Shown here: in pieces, positions 10,350-22,200 of the stretch | How positions within the stretch are numbered: position 1 is the stretch's first letter | Layout of the letters: every line of letters starts with the position of its first letter | Source of the DNA: Anodontia alba | Lineage: Eukaryota; Mollusca; Bivalvia; Lucinida; Lucinidae | Length of the DNA: 64,000 nt | Assembly (NCBI GenBank): GCA_964016985.1 | Contig: OZ024835.1 | Coordinates: 131,501 to 195,500 of the forward strand | Direction of reading: 5' to 3' | Position numbers and translations under genes: made by a program | Notes under the pieces: generated by a model | Database searches by the model: none | Told to the model about the DNA's origin: nothing | Seen by the model: the letters and a program-made list of their open reading frames with translations, nothing else

Positions 10350-10594
10350 CGTCAAGAAGATCATTCAGAACTGTCTTTAGGTATATATGAAAATACAGAA
10401 AAGTCCGTCTCTCCTTCTGGGATTACTTCACAGGACACAATAAGGTAACCATTGTTGTCTGCGAGTACACACGCTTTCCTAGGACAACTATCATATATTC
10501 TAGAACACCTTCCGTGGTCAAATATTCACACGCGAGCAAACTACTGGGGTTATCGACAACAACCTCAGTATTTCGTATAGCAGATGATTTTCAG

Positions 10595-11289
10595 GCGTTG
10601 TTTCTAGGGTATTTGATCGAAATATCATAGAGATTATTTTATCACATGCTGCTGCACCGACGACAACATCCAACGACGTCCGTTTGTCCTTTCTGCTACT
10701 TACAATTGGCGAGATTGCAGAAGCATTCGGTTGCAGCATAAAATGTATGGATCCACCAACCAGCTTATATCGGCCGCCGCCACTATCGGCAATGTATGAG
10801 CTAGCGGGGCTTGAGATTAACGAAGGGGCCCTAGAGGAAGATGTAGTTGAAAACAGATTACCATGCGAAACGATAGAATGGGAAGAGGAAAAAGAAACAG
10901 ATGCTGAGAACCACGCAAAGCGCATATGTAAAGATGTTGTTATTCGACTCGAGCGACTCAAAGTGTCAACGTCTGAAACAACCGCGACAACAAAGTCTCA
11001 CCCGAGGAAAACTCAGAGGTTACCTAAACATACAGAGCCACTACTTCGAAGGATATTTCATCGGGATCTAAAATCTTCATATCCTTCTGTTTCACACATT
11101 AGATTTTATCGCGTCAGACAGGAAATGAGTAAAATAAGAAAGGTGTTCCCATATGTAACAGACCAACAAGTTCGTGACAAAAGTTTTACAATAACGAAAC
11201 AAGAATCAAGGAAAGGTGGTTCTTCGCAAAGAGAAAATCAACGTTTTCCCTCGATATCATGCATTTCGTTAAAGGTAGTACTCATCTGA
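10595..11289 (+). CDS. Downstream open frame, possible last exon of the recombinase gene
   Basis: Open from 10588, just before a good acceptor (GATTTTCAG at 10586-10594), to TGA at 11287-11289. It has an acidic middle (NRLPCETIEWEEEKETDAEN) and a basic C-terminal third. The segment HTEPLLRRIFHRD..YPSVSHIRFYRVRQEMSKIRK..QQVRDK resembles the small Myb/SANT-like helix set that sometimes follows recombinase-like domains in invertebrate multi-exon proteins; this resemblance is from memory and weak. The phase does not join cleanly to the only donor seen at 10445, so it may be a separate gene or an unseen exon may lie between. No interruption is present. Confidence 0.45.
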
Positions 11290-12410
11290 TAGAGAGAGAT
11301 AGAGTAGAGAGTTTATCTTTATCGCAATTACTATATTTAGGGTGTAGTTGTCTATGATATTTAAAGTATTTGATATAATGCATTTATTTGAAGTTTATTA
11401 TTAACACAAATAACTTCGGTTTGTTCTTTTATTTACAACCAATCGCGGACAATGTGCACAATGTTATGAAGCTTATGAGTTTTATACGAGTCTTTCTTTT
11501 ATTGTATTTCTTTACAATTGCGGTCGGCCGTTAGTTATCATTTAATCCATTATAATTTGTCTTTTACTTCTACGCCAGTCGGCGGATAAATAACCCTGCG
11601 TTAATACATTAAAGTTAAATTTTGGACTTTGGTTTTAAATGTCATTCTAGACCCATCGCAGTTGAAAAAACAAATCATAATTTCTAATAACGTAAGATGG
11701 TTATTACACAGATGAATATACAGACAGAGAGTGATCTTCTGCTATTTAATGGAATCGCCCACAGATTTGGTATATACATATGGAATTGAGAAATTTCTAT
11801 TCTTTCGTCATTCATGAAACTGCATATATTTTATAATCCGCTTCTACTCTTATATATGTTTTCATTTGGAGTCGCCACGCAAACTAGACTTATATTTCAT
11901 ATATAATAGATTCGAAATTCGTATTTTGGGATAAAGTTAACGCGGCAAACAAAATATCCCTAAGGTAAAAAGTTAGTAAATGCGTTGGGTGTGATCTCAA
12001 AACGTAGCGAAAGTACTCTTTCTATCTTTTAATTCTATGATTGGTACTGCCTTCCCCGATCAGACAATAGTATACATATATAAAATCTAAATTGCAAAGT
12101 GCACTACAGTTCTTTTTTTATACGCGGTTAGTCATGGTATCGTCTGCACCGGGGTCCCTCCGCACGTCTCTCAATGTCAACGTCATCGGAGGGTGAACTA
12201 GCATATCAAAAAGAAACCTTAAGCTAACATTTCAGAAGCTTATGGGTTTTATTTTGTATATGCTAGGCCAATGGGGAGACACTTAGAAATTATTTAATTA
12301 TTACATACCTTAACTATATGTTTAGATGTTTTATTTCATATACCATTATTGTACGCCAAACCGAGAATGAATGTCCCAACATTTCCCTACCAAACGACAT
12401 GGTTATAAAC
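11290..12410. other. Non-coding region
   Basis: AT-rich, no supportable ORF. Composition shifts toward the less AT-rich background near 12,100, which I take as the approximate right edge of the island. Confidence 0.4.
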
Positions 12411-12412
12411 GT

Positions 12413-12538
12413 GCCAAAGCGCAACATTTATATGCGCTTTGGCAAGAACAGCGCTATGGCAAGATCTAATCTTGTCAAACCGCAAGAAAACTGTGCTACA
12501 GCGCAGAAGCTCATAACCCCTAACCCTAACCCTAACCC
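12413..12538. repeat. Two hairpins followed by telomere-like CCCTAA repeats
   Basis: GCCAAAGCGC (12413-12422) pairs with GCGCTTTGGC (12434-12443), and CAAGAT (12460-12465) pairs with ATCTTG (12469-12474). At 12517-12538 there are about 3.5 copies of CCCTAA, the animal telomere unit in C-strand orientation. This is too short to be a telomere; it is an interstitial patch or part of an unknown element. Confidence 0.7.
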
Positions 12539-13355
12539 AAACAACATTAACAACTTTTGTCTTTACTAAAGCCAATGTCACCTGTTTTTACAACACATAA
12601 AAAAATTAATAAAATGATGATAATATCTTAGGAAAACCCTGTTCTTTTATGTTCAGAGAACAGCTCTTAGTATTAAAATACCTCCAACGTCTGAAGCAGC
12701 ATGGTCAATTAGTGGCATCATGATGCTCAAAAGTATCATATGTAGCCAAAAATAACGTATGTAACAAAGATTAGAATCCTTTTTTGTAGTTTTAATCTTA
12801 ACCTATATCACTGCATGGACTTTAATACGTAAACAAATTATCATGTAAAGCTGTCTACAATAGAAACAAAAATAAAATCTCCGCTGAAGCATACCAGTTG
12901 TCCATTGGCGACTAACTCAACATAGAACATGAGTTCAGTTGAATTTAAAGAGCGACTTTGGGAGTAAGAAGCTGTCTAAGAACAACCCACCATAGGCCAT
13001 TTGGTCTGACGTAAGTTGTTCTCTGACATGTATTCGGTCTTTATTCTCCCCAGTTGTTTAAGCTGCATTCATTGTTCTCTATCCCGTGAGATGCACCCAG
13101 TTCATTGAGTCCATTTTGTTGGAAATACGAGTTTTCATCCGTTTTAAAATTGTATGTTACCCGCAACCATAACCCTAATCCTAGATTGTTTCCATCAGTC
13201 TAGCTGTGACTGACTGAGTCAGAAGACAATATCTATTAGACAAAGTGTTGTTTGATATAAATAAAGAAATAAGAACATTTCCCACCTGATTAGTGTACAT
13301 ATTTTCCCAAAGGTTGCTGCTGTGCGGACTACAGCTATGCTATTCTATTTTGCAG

Positions 13356-13723
13356 AAGGAACGAGTATAAAAATGAAAGGGGTACAAGAATTTGTTTGCG
13401 AACAAATGGCGGAATGTGTTCGGCGCATTAAAGAGTTAGAAGAGGATAACATAGCGCTTAGAGGCGAAGTGTCTAGGACCTTGGAGGATGCCAAAAGAAA
13501 TCCTGACTTGGGGGACTGGTCGGTAGAAGGTAGTGAGTTACCTCCAAGTACCTCCACACCGAAGGAGAAAATGCCTAAGCTTGAATTAACCATTCCGACA
13601 AGTTACGAGGACATCGAAGACATTGAACTTAGAGACAATGTAGAGGCTTACGGGACATTGGTGTCTGGCCTAAAAAATGTCAATCAGCAAAGTGCAGGAT
13701 GCATACATTATGTTCTGGGTTGA
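13356..13723 (+). CDS. N-terminal exon, repeated gene family member 1
   Basis: A 3' splice site (TTTTGCAG, AG at 13354-13355) is followed by a leader with ATAAAAATG and the start codon at 13373. The product begins MKGVQEFVCEQMAECVRRIK and runs into a charged heptad-like coiled coil (about residues 10-45), then a Ser/Pro/Thr-rich linker. The layout matches the exon at 41439 (acceptor, ATAAAAATGA, then G-x3-FV-x-EQ and a coiled coil), so I treat them as relatives although identity is low. The frame ends at TGA 13721-13723; a donor may lie earlier, near 13700. A C-terminal module of the same family lies at 16852-17099. Function is unknown. Confidence 0.5.
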
Positions 13724-13794
13724 TTCACAACCTAGAAAAATAACAGGTCAGCAAATTATAGATAAACTATGATTTTTGTTGCGATTATGAATAT

Positions 13795-13972
13795 AATGTA
13801 AATTATACCGTATTTTGATGACGTTTCACTATGTGACTCTAAACCATGCGGAGCCGATTTAGGGGTCAGAGAGTGAAAGGTCATCAAACTATGATTTAAT
13901 TTACAGTATTCCCAAAACCGAGACAATAATATGGTTTATCCGTTTCAACCAATGGGACTTTGTTTTGTTTTA
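13795..13972. mobile_element. Palindromic miniature element
   Basis: TTTGATGACGTTTCACT (about 13813-13835) faces AGTGAAAGGTCATCAAA (13876-13893), and the outer arms GTAAATTA/TAATTTAC also pair, giving a stem of almost 50 bp around GGAGCCGA. The right 100 bp (ending CCAATGGGACT) recurs in reverse orientation at 41060-41165, so this is a dispersed miniature inverted-repeat element. Confidence 0.75.
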
Positions 13973-14099
13973 GTGGTTTTTTTTAACACAAACTAAATGT
14001 CTCCATTATTAACTAGAAAGTTGTTCAGTACAGAAGTAATTTTTATAATTTCTTTATCATTCTCTGGGCTCTTTCAGCAAATATATTTGATGACGCTCT

Positions 14100-14420
14100 T
14101 CGGATATTTTCCAGCCTACAGAATGACATTTCATAAAAGCTGTGTTTATTGGAGACAATGTGCATGAATAGTCCATTCCTTTTTTCTGGGAAAAAATAAA
14201 AAATGTCAACATGACATTGCTACTTCACTCTTTTGGAATTTCAGTAAACAACATACAGGTATTGATGATATTTCTTACTTCTTATTTATTAAAAGCAAAC
14301 AACAAAATTTGACATTTTATGCAAATTGACTACATTTGTAGACAATGTGCATGAATTGTCAAAGCCTATTTCCTTGGAAAAAGAAGAAAACATTTCAAAA
14401 ATGTCATCTATGAAAATTGA
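14100..14420. repeat. Two copies of a short dispersed repeat
   Basis: GAGACAATGTGCATGAAT (14150-14168) and the related TAGACAATGTGCATGAAT (14339 onward) each precede a stretch ending in AAATGTCA and, about 60 bp later, AGTAAACAACATACAG or AAACAATTCAGCATACAG. The reverse-complement motif (ACATTTCATGCAAATTGTC) appears at 15631-15695 and near 54325. Probably pieces of one old element. Confidence 0.5.
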
Positions 14421-15030
14421 TGCGTAGCTTCCTGGGTAAACAATTCAGCATACAGCATATAACATTGGAATTTTGTCCCTAATTTTTGTCGTCGGCGAAT
14501 TTTGTCCAGTGAATGATAAAGGTTAAAGCGCACTGATAAGCTGATGCACTCTAAAAGCTGTGCATGGTTGGCAGTCATTCTAAAATACACTTGTGAGAGA
14601 CCTATAAAGAAACCTTGGGATGATTTTCAAAACTAAAAATTAACCCATAGTCCAGCAATGGTATAATTTTCAGTTATGAAAATTAACCTTAGTTTTATTT
14701 ACACAGAGAACACCCGTTGGTTAAGATAGAACTAGTCAAGAACATGTTTAAAATAATAAAAAGGGTGAACCACAATGGCTTGAGACAAGAAAACGCAAAG
14801 AGGAAGTAAAACATTGAGTTCAAAATGTTAAATGATGAAGTGCTCTATTAGCTCTATTAGCAGAAAAGCGAGTATCCCGGTTTCCAGAGCAAACTGATGC
14901 AACTTTTGGTGATGAATATTGATATGCATTTCAACTGAAAACGTGAAGTATTTCAGCAATAAACCATAAAGTGTAGGATATAAAAATAACACCACACCCA
15001 CTAAATAATCAATAGATATATCCATTCTTT

Positions 15031-15156
15031 TTCAGATGTATATTGTAATATCTGTACTGTTGTCAAGAGTACAGAATAATTGGCGAGCCCGTTAGGGCGA
15101 GTCCAGTTATCCTGTACTTTGGACAGTCAGTACAAATATTTCCCCATACATCTGTA
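15031..15156. mobile_element. Palindromic miniature element, ~125 bp
   Basis: Imperfect inverted repeat with arms CAGATGTAT...GTACTGTTGTCAAGAGTACAG and its complement, centred on GGCGAGCCCGTTAGGGCGAG. No ORF. Typical of non-autonomous DNA elements. Confidence 0.75.
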
Positions 15157-15159
15157 AAA

Positions 15160-16850
15160 GAAATAGGTATATCTGTTTTAATCAATAGCTTGCCAGTATT
15201 TTGCGACTTTAGAAAATAGGAGAAGAAATAAGCTGTTTTTGTTTGTTTTTGTTTGTTTTTTTTTCTTTTTTTTTTATTTTGTTTTGTTTTTATTTTTCTA
15301 GTTTAACCTGTAGTCTGTATGCTTCATCAGTATTCAAGGGCATCTTGATTGGATTAAATCCAGTGTGATGATACTAGAATGACCAGTCAAAATTACTGGC
15401 AGTGGTCCAACACAAATATAAGAGTGACCTTGGCTGAAACTTATTTCATCAGTTAATACAACACGGAACATACCCAGAGAAATTTGAGTAACAAAATGTG
15501 ATTTTTCAGAAACCCTAACCCTATTCAAAGCTCCAGATATATTATAATTTAATATCTTATTCAACTCCTACCTCGCTATGGGAAAATTAATCAGATGGCA
15601 GACTGATTATGTTTTTCCTAGAGAATATGACGGACATTTCATGCAAATTGTCTCTTTTTTCCCCAGAAAATAAGATCTGACATTTCATGCAGGTTGTCTT
15701 CTTAGAAAAACATTTCACATGAAATGTCATTCTATTTTCTAGGTATTTTTTTCAAATGTCTGCTGAAGTTTTTACTCAGCATGTAAAGTGTTCAATATTT
15801 GAATTGCCTCGTTGAGGTATTTCTCTTGAGTAAATGCATTGTTTTATTCTTTGTAAAATAACAAGTATAAATATCTTAATAATCTCATGTATGTGTTGCT
15901 ATGAAAGTTATTTTCATAAAATATTTGATTTCATATGGTGCAACAAAGCTATTTCAAATTTGTCACATTGTTGCAACATTGTTGCAACAACATGTTTGTA
16001 TTGCCTTTTAAATTTGTTAAGAATATATTTTTTTTCATTTAAAAAGTAAAAAGAAAATCAAGCACTGTTGTTCTCATGATTAAGTTTAAATGTAACTTAT
16101 ATAGAGCTCTGCTTAGAGCCCATTTTAGTCATTGTCCTGGCAGGAGCACATGGTCTACAATAACTGTACATGATAACAGTACATGATAACAATACATTTA
16201 TTAGAATTTATCAGTACTGACAACTTCAAAGGAAAGTGCTGTCAGCTCAGGATCAAGAATGGTGGGCAGCACAAGGCCCCAGATATTAATGCTGCATTCA
16301 AGGTCCCAAAATGGAACCCCTTTTTGATCAGCTCAAAACATACAGGTTGAATATAAAAAAATAGACAGTATCACTTTTGTTGAAAGTTTTTTATAATGAA
16401 GTATTTTAGCCCTTTCGTTTTCTTTAAAATTTTGCAAACTAAAGTGGTTTCGTTAGTTATTCTTACCAATTTCATGTTCCGGAATACGCAAGTCAGTTTT
16501 GTTTACTTAGCGAGTTAACACGTGCAAAGTAAAAATATGGCCGAATTTCGCCTGTAAATGACCTTAACTTTACACAAGAGTCACATGTGCATGAAAAGGT
16601 TCAAAGACGGTTATGTGTCCCATATGACATTTAACATGTATTTTTTTTTCAATTCGTTATGCAACAGATAAAAGCAACATTTGCATACAAGTAGGAGTAA
16701 TTAAAAGTCAGCTTACTTTTTCATTGACTAGTGACAAATTAGTCTTTGTTTTGTTATTTACTAGGAAAATCAGAATTAAATATCGAAAATATTCTTCACT
16801 TATGACACTAGTTTTATCAGTATCTTAATATTCTTTTTACTCTCCTTTCA
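15160..16850. other. Intergenic or intronic region
   Basis: AT-rich with a T/TTTG tract at 15236-15300 and fragments of the short dispersed repeat at 15629-15740. No supportable gene. If 13356-13723 and 16852-17099 belong to one transcript, this is intron. Confidence 0.4.
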
Positions 16851-16851
16851 G

Positions 16852-17099
16852 GGAAGCCGTCACAGGTTACGGACCTCCTGTCTGACGGTATAAAAAATGG
16901 CATCTGGCCAAAAGGGTGGGCGCCAAATGGCATAAAACACTGGCCTTTATACTTACAAGACAGGGTAAAAAAAATATCTGTGCAGAAAGAGAAAAGACGA
17001 AGAAAAAGAAAAACTGAAAAAACAAATGGACAGCTTGTTGGCAAAAGAATAATTTCTTATGCTTCTAGAGCAGTTTTATGCTATCATTTATTTGCTTGA
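16852..17099 (+). CDS. C-terminal module exon, repeated gene family member 1
   Basis: Follows a strong acceptor (TACTCTCCTTTCAG) and is open to TGA 17097-17099. The segment LLSDGIKNGIWPKGWAPNGI, then a YLQDRVKKISVQKEKRRKR-type tail, aligns with MIQEGVNERVWKKDFKPSPD...YIHYRIKNEKK in the exon at 30984 and with LLEKGIADKIWSATFCPEGS...YLQQRIKNERT at 42280. The shared pattern is a hydrophobic helix, G[IV]-x3-[IV]W, a Pro/Gly turn, then Y[LI]xxR[IV]K plus a basic tail. This may bind nucleic acid, but I do not recognise the domain. The 3' structured element seen after the other two members is not found here. Confidence 0.55.
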
Positions 17100-18154
17100 T
17101 TAGATGTCATTGCATATTCCCTCTGATTTTGTTTTTTGTGCTCAGATATTATGAAGGTCACTTTGATGTTCTGATGAATGAGGATTATCTCCCACTGCTA
17201 TTAACTGGGGTAGTAAAAACTAATTAATATCAAACTTAGTTTTTACTACAACTTGAAACAAATAATGGGAGTTCTTGTTTGTGACAATTTGGGAATATTT
17301 TGTTTTATTGCTGTTCTCGGAGATGTTAAACTGTTGAGTTAGGAAGCCTTCATGCGGACTAAACATAATGTCTATACCGCGACAGAAGTAAGGGCGAGGA
17401 TTGTGCCCACGTAAAATCGATTTAAGCCCACCAGTGGAATTCTTTCCACTGACCGTTCCAAGGCGGTTCTTCTGTGGCGGTTTATTTATGTTATTGTTTG
17501 TTACTTATTGTGTGTATCACATGTGTCTTTTTATTTTGGATGGCCATTAGGCCATTTTGTGGGAAAGTAACTGTCTTTTTGGCCTTCCTCTATTTAGGTT
17601 TTCATTATGGTCTGGTCGCTTCGTGTTTGTGTTTCTTTCCCTTTGGTGTCTTTGGTGGGGGGAGTAAGTTAATTGTATCGATTCCTGATCTTTGTTTTAC
17701 TTCTACTTTTAAGAGTAGATTTTATTTTCTAGTCATTTGGAATCATGGATTCCATTGTAGAAATCTGAAAAAAAAAATACTTGAGGTTCACTGATGAAGT
17801 CTTATTGGCTTAAACTAGCAAGTCGTGTCCAGAAAAAGATGTAAACTCTAACTTTTAATTGCCATGTGTAGTCCTTGCTTCTGAAAGGTTATAGCATGTT
17901 TTCTTTAATTTTTCCCTTTAAGGTTTTGAAGGGAGTGAATAACCGTATTATTCTTAATGGTGAAGATTCTTTAAAACATCCAATAACCTCATAAGGTTTA
18001 GCTACGTTTGGGTGTTCTGAGTCACGACCTGTTTGGATAATCGATTAATTGATCGATAAATTCCATAAATATGATTATCACTACTGATTTTTTGTAATCG
18101 ATTATTTTATAAGTAGAATTTACCAGCCAAAGATGTTTTTTAAAATATCTGGAT

Positions 18155-18227
18155 GAGTGGCAAACAGTGCAGACCCTGATGAGACGCCGCGTTTTGTGGC
18201 GTCTCATCTGGGTCTACACTGTTTGCT
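18155..18227. mobile_element. Perfect-arm palindrome, ~73 bp
   Basis: GAG-GGCAAACAGTG..AGACCC..GATGAGACGCC faces GGCGTCTCATCTGGGTCTACACTGTTTGCTC around CGCGTTTTGT. A single arm (ACAGTGTAGACCCAGATCAG) recurs near 39478, so it is a dispersed element. Confidence 0.8.
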
Positions 18228-18920
18228 CAGGCCTGTCTGTGCAAAAACCCTATAGTGAAGTACAACATATGGTAAGAGTCATGTTCAGACAGAAAGCCAG
18301 ACAGGTACAATTATGACCAAATCTCCAGTGATTACTAATCGATTATCGATCGCAAAGGCATGGCTGATAATCGATTATCATTTCAGCACCGATTAGCCAG
18401 CCCTAGTTCCTGATAATTTCTATTTCAAATTTGCACAAGATATTAACCATAGAAAAAAATGAAAATCTGTAAAAATGTCAATTCAAGCAACAACAACAAC
18501 AACACAAACACAATTAGGTTGTTCTAACAAGTATCCACAACATGCCCTTTCAGACTGTTAACAATAATTCAGAAGTGACTGGCAGAGACTATTTTAAAAA
18601 GTATCCACAACGATTTTCAATTATGGTTGAGGGTACTTATTAAAATTGTATTGTCGATGTAGTTGTTATGGGTATCCGCAATACGCCTTACGAATAATAA
18701 TAATTCTATTGGCAGAAACTGATTTTTTTTTCAAATAATAATAATAACTGATTTTTTTCATATTTCTGTTCAAAACATAAATTACTGGTACTCGTTAGAA
18801 CCCATTGCGACGCGGTGCTTATGGCATCCCGAAAACATTCTCACCCCCTCGAACCCCACTAATATATATTAAAACAGAGGTTTGCAGAGCTATACATTAT
18901 TTTTTCTTATTTCTGATCTA

Positions 18921-18993
18921 AAACATAGTTTGTGGGTACTCGATAGAATTTCCTGAATGAGGCTGTTCTATCGAGCACCCGCAACCTGTGTTT
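18921..18993. mobile_element. Palindromic element, same family as 40040-40109
   Basis: AACATAGTTTGTGGGTACTCGATAGAA faces TTCTATCGAGCACCCGCAACCTGTGTT. The sequence and its position within a longer similar block match the palindrome at 40040-40109. Confidence 0.7.
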
Positions 18994-19235
18994 GAAGTAG
19001 AAATATGGAAAATATCACAATTTGTAATCTTAAATGGTTACTTTGTCGCCGTTAAATGATGATGATGAGTTCAGGTTTATGATGATGATGAGTTCAGGTT
19101 TAACGACGCATCAACCCATGAGGGTCATTTGCGTCAAAATGGTGAACTAACATGGTTCTGTAGTGAAACGATTATAATGATACGTCATAAATGCATAAAA
19201 TGTAAAACTAGAACGAATTTAAAAAATTAAAGCAG

Positions 19236-22200
19236 TTATACTTTGTTAAAAAGATTGATGTGTTTTAAAAACATAAGTATGCTATTATTTGGTACATTTT
19301 CAAATAAGTATCTCAGGTCATTTGTTTGGAAGAATTGACGTCGTACATGAGAGAATTCAAGGCAATCGATCAGAAAGTGTTTTACCGTAAAAGGTTCATT
19401 ACAGCTGATACAAAATGGCTGATCTTCTCGTTTGAGTAGATAAGAATGTGTGAGTCTAGTATGACCTATACGTAGACGAGTAAGAACCACTTCTTCTCGC
19501 CTTAATGACCGATAAATATTATTTTTACCAAGAACCGGTTTTATTTCATGTAGTTTATTGAATGTCGCTCTGTCCCATGACAGCTGCCATTTGGATAATA
19601 TGTACCTGTTGATAAAAGGTTTAAAATCTGTACATGGAAGTTTAAAATTCGAAATTTTTAGATCGAGTGAGGCCTTTGCTTTTACGTCGGCAGCCTCGTT
19701 ACCTTTTATGCCAACATGGCTGGGGAGCCAACAGAATAAAATTTCCTTAGTTTTTGATAACTCGTGATGTTTTTCTATCACGTTCTGGATTTTGGGATTT
19801 TTTGAAGCTGTGTGATTTAGAGATTTCAAAACAGAAAGGGAGTCCGAGAAAATAACGAATTTGTTCTCTAAAGAGTTATTCAGTACGTAATCCAAAGCCA
19901 TATCAATAGCCTTGGATTCAGCAGTGAAAATAGATGAGCCATCAGGGAGACGGATCTTTTCATGGTGGTTGCCCGATATAAACGCACAGCCAACCTTATC
20001 TTCAACTTTTGAGCCATCAGTGTAGATGTGTTGATAATCTGAAAGTCGCGACTGTAATTCTTGGAAGTTTTGTTTCATGAGATGTGAATCAGAAAGTGAC
20101 TTTTTGCTGTTGTGTAAATCGAAAAGAATATTTGGTTTAGTAATGCACCAGGATGGAATATCAGAAAACGAGTGTTTTTGAATGTTTTTAATGTTAATAT
20201 TAGTAGATTCTAAAAGTGGTGCTATACGAAGGCCGAAGGATTTAATAGCGTTAGGTTTTCTTTCATAATATTCCTGAAATTGTGGTGGAAATGTGACTTC
20301 AAAAGCAGGGTTAGAAGGGTTAGCAGCAAGTCTGATGGCATACTGAAGAGACAATTTTTCTCTGCGTAGCCATAACGATGGCTCATCTGCTTCCACGTTA
20401 AGACTCGATACTGGAGATGTACGAAAAGCTCCCAATGCCAAACGAAGTCCTTGATTATGTACAGAGTCTAACATCTGTAGATAAGATTTTCTAGCAGATC
20501 CATATACGATGGACCCATAATCAAGTTTTGATCGAATTAAAGAACGATACAGGTGAAGAAGAGTTGTTCTGTCCGCTCCCCAACTTGTGTGAGATAAAAC
20601 TTTTAAAAGGTTTAATGCTTTTAAACATTTCGCTTTCAAGTATTTTATATGGGGTATGAAGGAGAGTTTTTTATCAAATATAACCCCAAGAAATTTAGAT
20701 TCAGCAACAACTGGTATTTGAGATCCATATATGTAGAGCGCTGGATCGTTGTGTATTTTCCGTTGTTGACAGAAATGAACGCACTGAGTTTTCGATTTGG
20801 AAAATTTAAAGCCATTTCTAGTTGCCCAGTCTTCAATTCTATTTAGACATTGCTGTAGATGTCTTTCTATTGTGCGCATATTTTTCGAGCGAAAACAAAT
20901 ACAGAAATCATCAACGTACAAAGAACCATCTGTTTTGTAATCCAGACAGTTTATAATATCGTTTAATTTCACGTTGAATAACGTGGTAAAAAGTATGGCT
21001 CCTTGAGGAACGCCCTGTTCTTGATCATAGAGATCAGACAGGGTCGATCCTACACGCACTTGTATTGTACGATCTTCAAGAAAACTTTTAATAAAGTTTG
21101 GTAGTCTTCCTTTCATGCCAAAGTTATGTAGGTCTTTTAAAATTCCATATCGCCAAGTGGTATCATAGGCTTTTTCCAAATCGAAAAATACAGCGACTAC
21201 ATGTTCTCGTTTGATAAAAGCATCACGGATAAAAGTTTCTAGTCTAACTAAATTATCATTGGTACTACGTTCAGCTCGGAATCCCGACTGAAGTTTTGTT
21301 AGAAGATTGTTAGATTCTAAGTACCAAACAAGTCGTTTGTTTATCATTCTCTCTAGTGTTTTGCAAAGGCAACTTGTTAGCGCTATTGGTCTGTAGTTTG
21401 TTGGTTCTGCATGATCTTTCCCTGGTTTGGGAATAGGTATAATTGTGGCCAAACGCCAGCTTTCTGGAAAAACTCCTGTTGTCCATATACCGTTGAAAAT
21501 ATGTAAAAGTGTGTTAAGGGCAAGTTCGGGAAGGTGTTTAAGCATCTGGTAATGGATGTCATCAGGGCCTGTAGCTGTATCTTTTGATACTGCGATAGCA
21601 TCTTTAAGTTCTGTAATGTTAAACAGGCTGTTATATTCTTCAGTATTTGAAGAGGTGAAATTAAGTTTGATCTTTTCTTCTTGTTTTTTGATGTTTTGAA
21701 ACTTCTCTGAATAATTCCGAGATGAAGAATTATCCAAAAAAGTTTCGCCAAGTGTGTTTGCTATCTCTTCCTTTGATGTGGCCTTTGTTCCACGTTTTGT
21801 ATTTAAGTGGGTGAAACTGGGTGATTTTGATTTACCAGATATTTTTCGTATCATGTCCCAAACCTTTTTAATTGGAGTTTTATAATTTAAATTCGAAACG
21901 TAAGATTGCCATGATTTGCGTTTGGAGGCCTTTATTGTTCGACGAGCCTTTGCTCTGAAATTCTTTACTTTATTCAGGTTCTCCTTTGTTGGATATCTGC
22001 AGAACTTTGATAATGCTTGCTTGCGCTGTTTTATGGCATCTTTGCATTCATCATTGTACCATGGCTTGCTTTTCTTTGGATTTGTCGAGGTTTTCGGTAT
22101 ACTTTTGTTAGAGATATCGAGAAGAGAAGAAGTAAAATCATCTAGAGGATCCAAGGAATTGTTAAACTTATCTATTTTTAGACTTTCTTCACATAATGAG

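Larger units (their letters stand above)
17100..19044. other. Non-coding region with palindromic elements
   Basis: No supportable gene. The 106-codon ORF at 17474 is a hydrophobic chance frame without start context. Contains the palindromes described separately at 18155 and 18921. Confidence 0.4.

Noticed and set aside
12517..12538. Chromosome end
   Set aside because: Only 3.5 CCCTAA units, with more than 50 kb of sequence on the far side.
17474..17794. 106-codon hydrophobic plus-strand ORF
   Set aside because: It is rich in Phe, Leu and Cys from T-rich DNA, and has no homologous segment, splice site or promoter signal.
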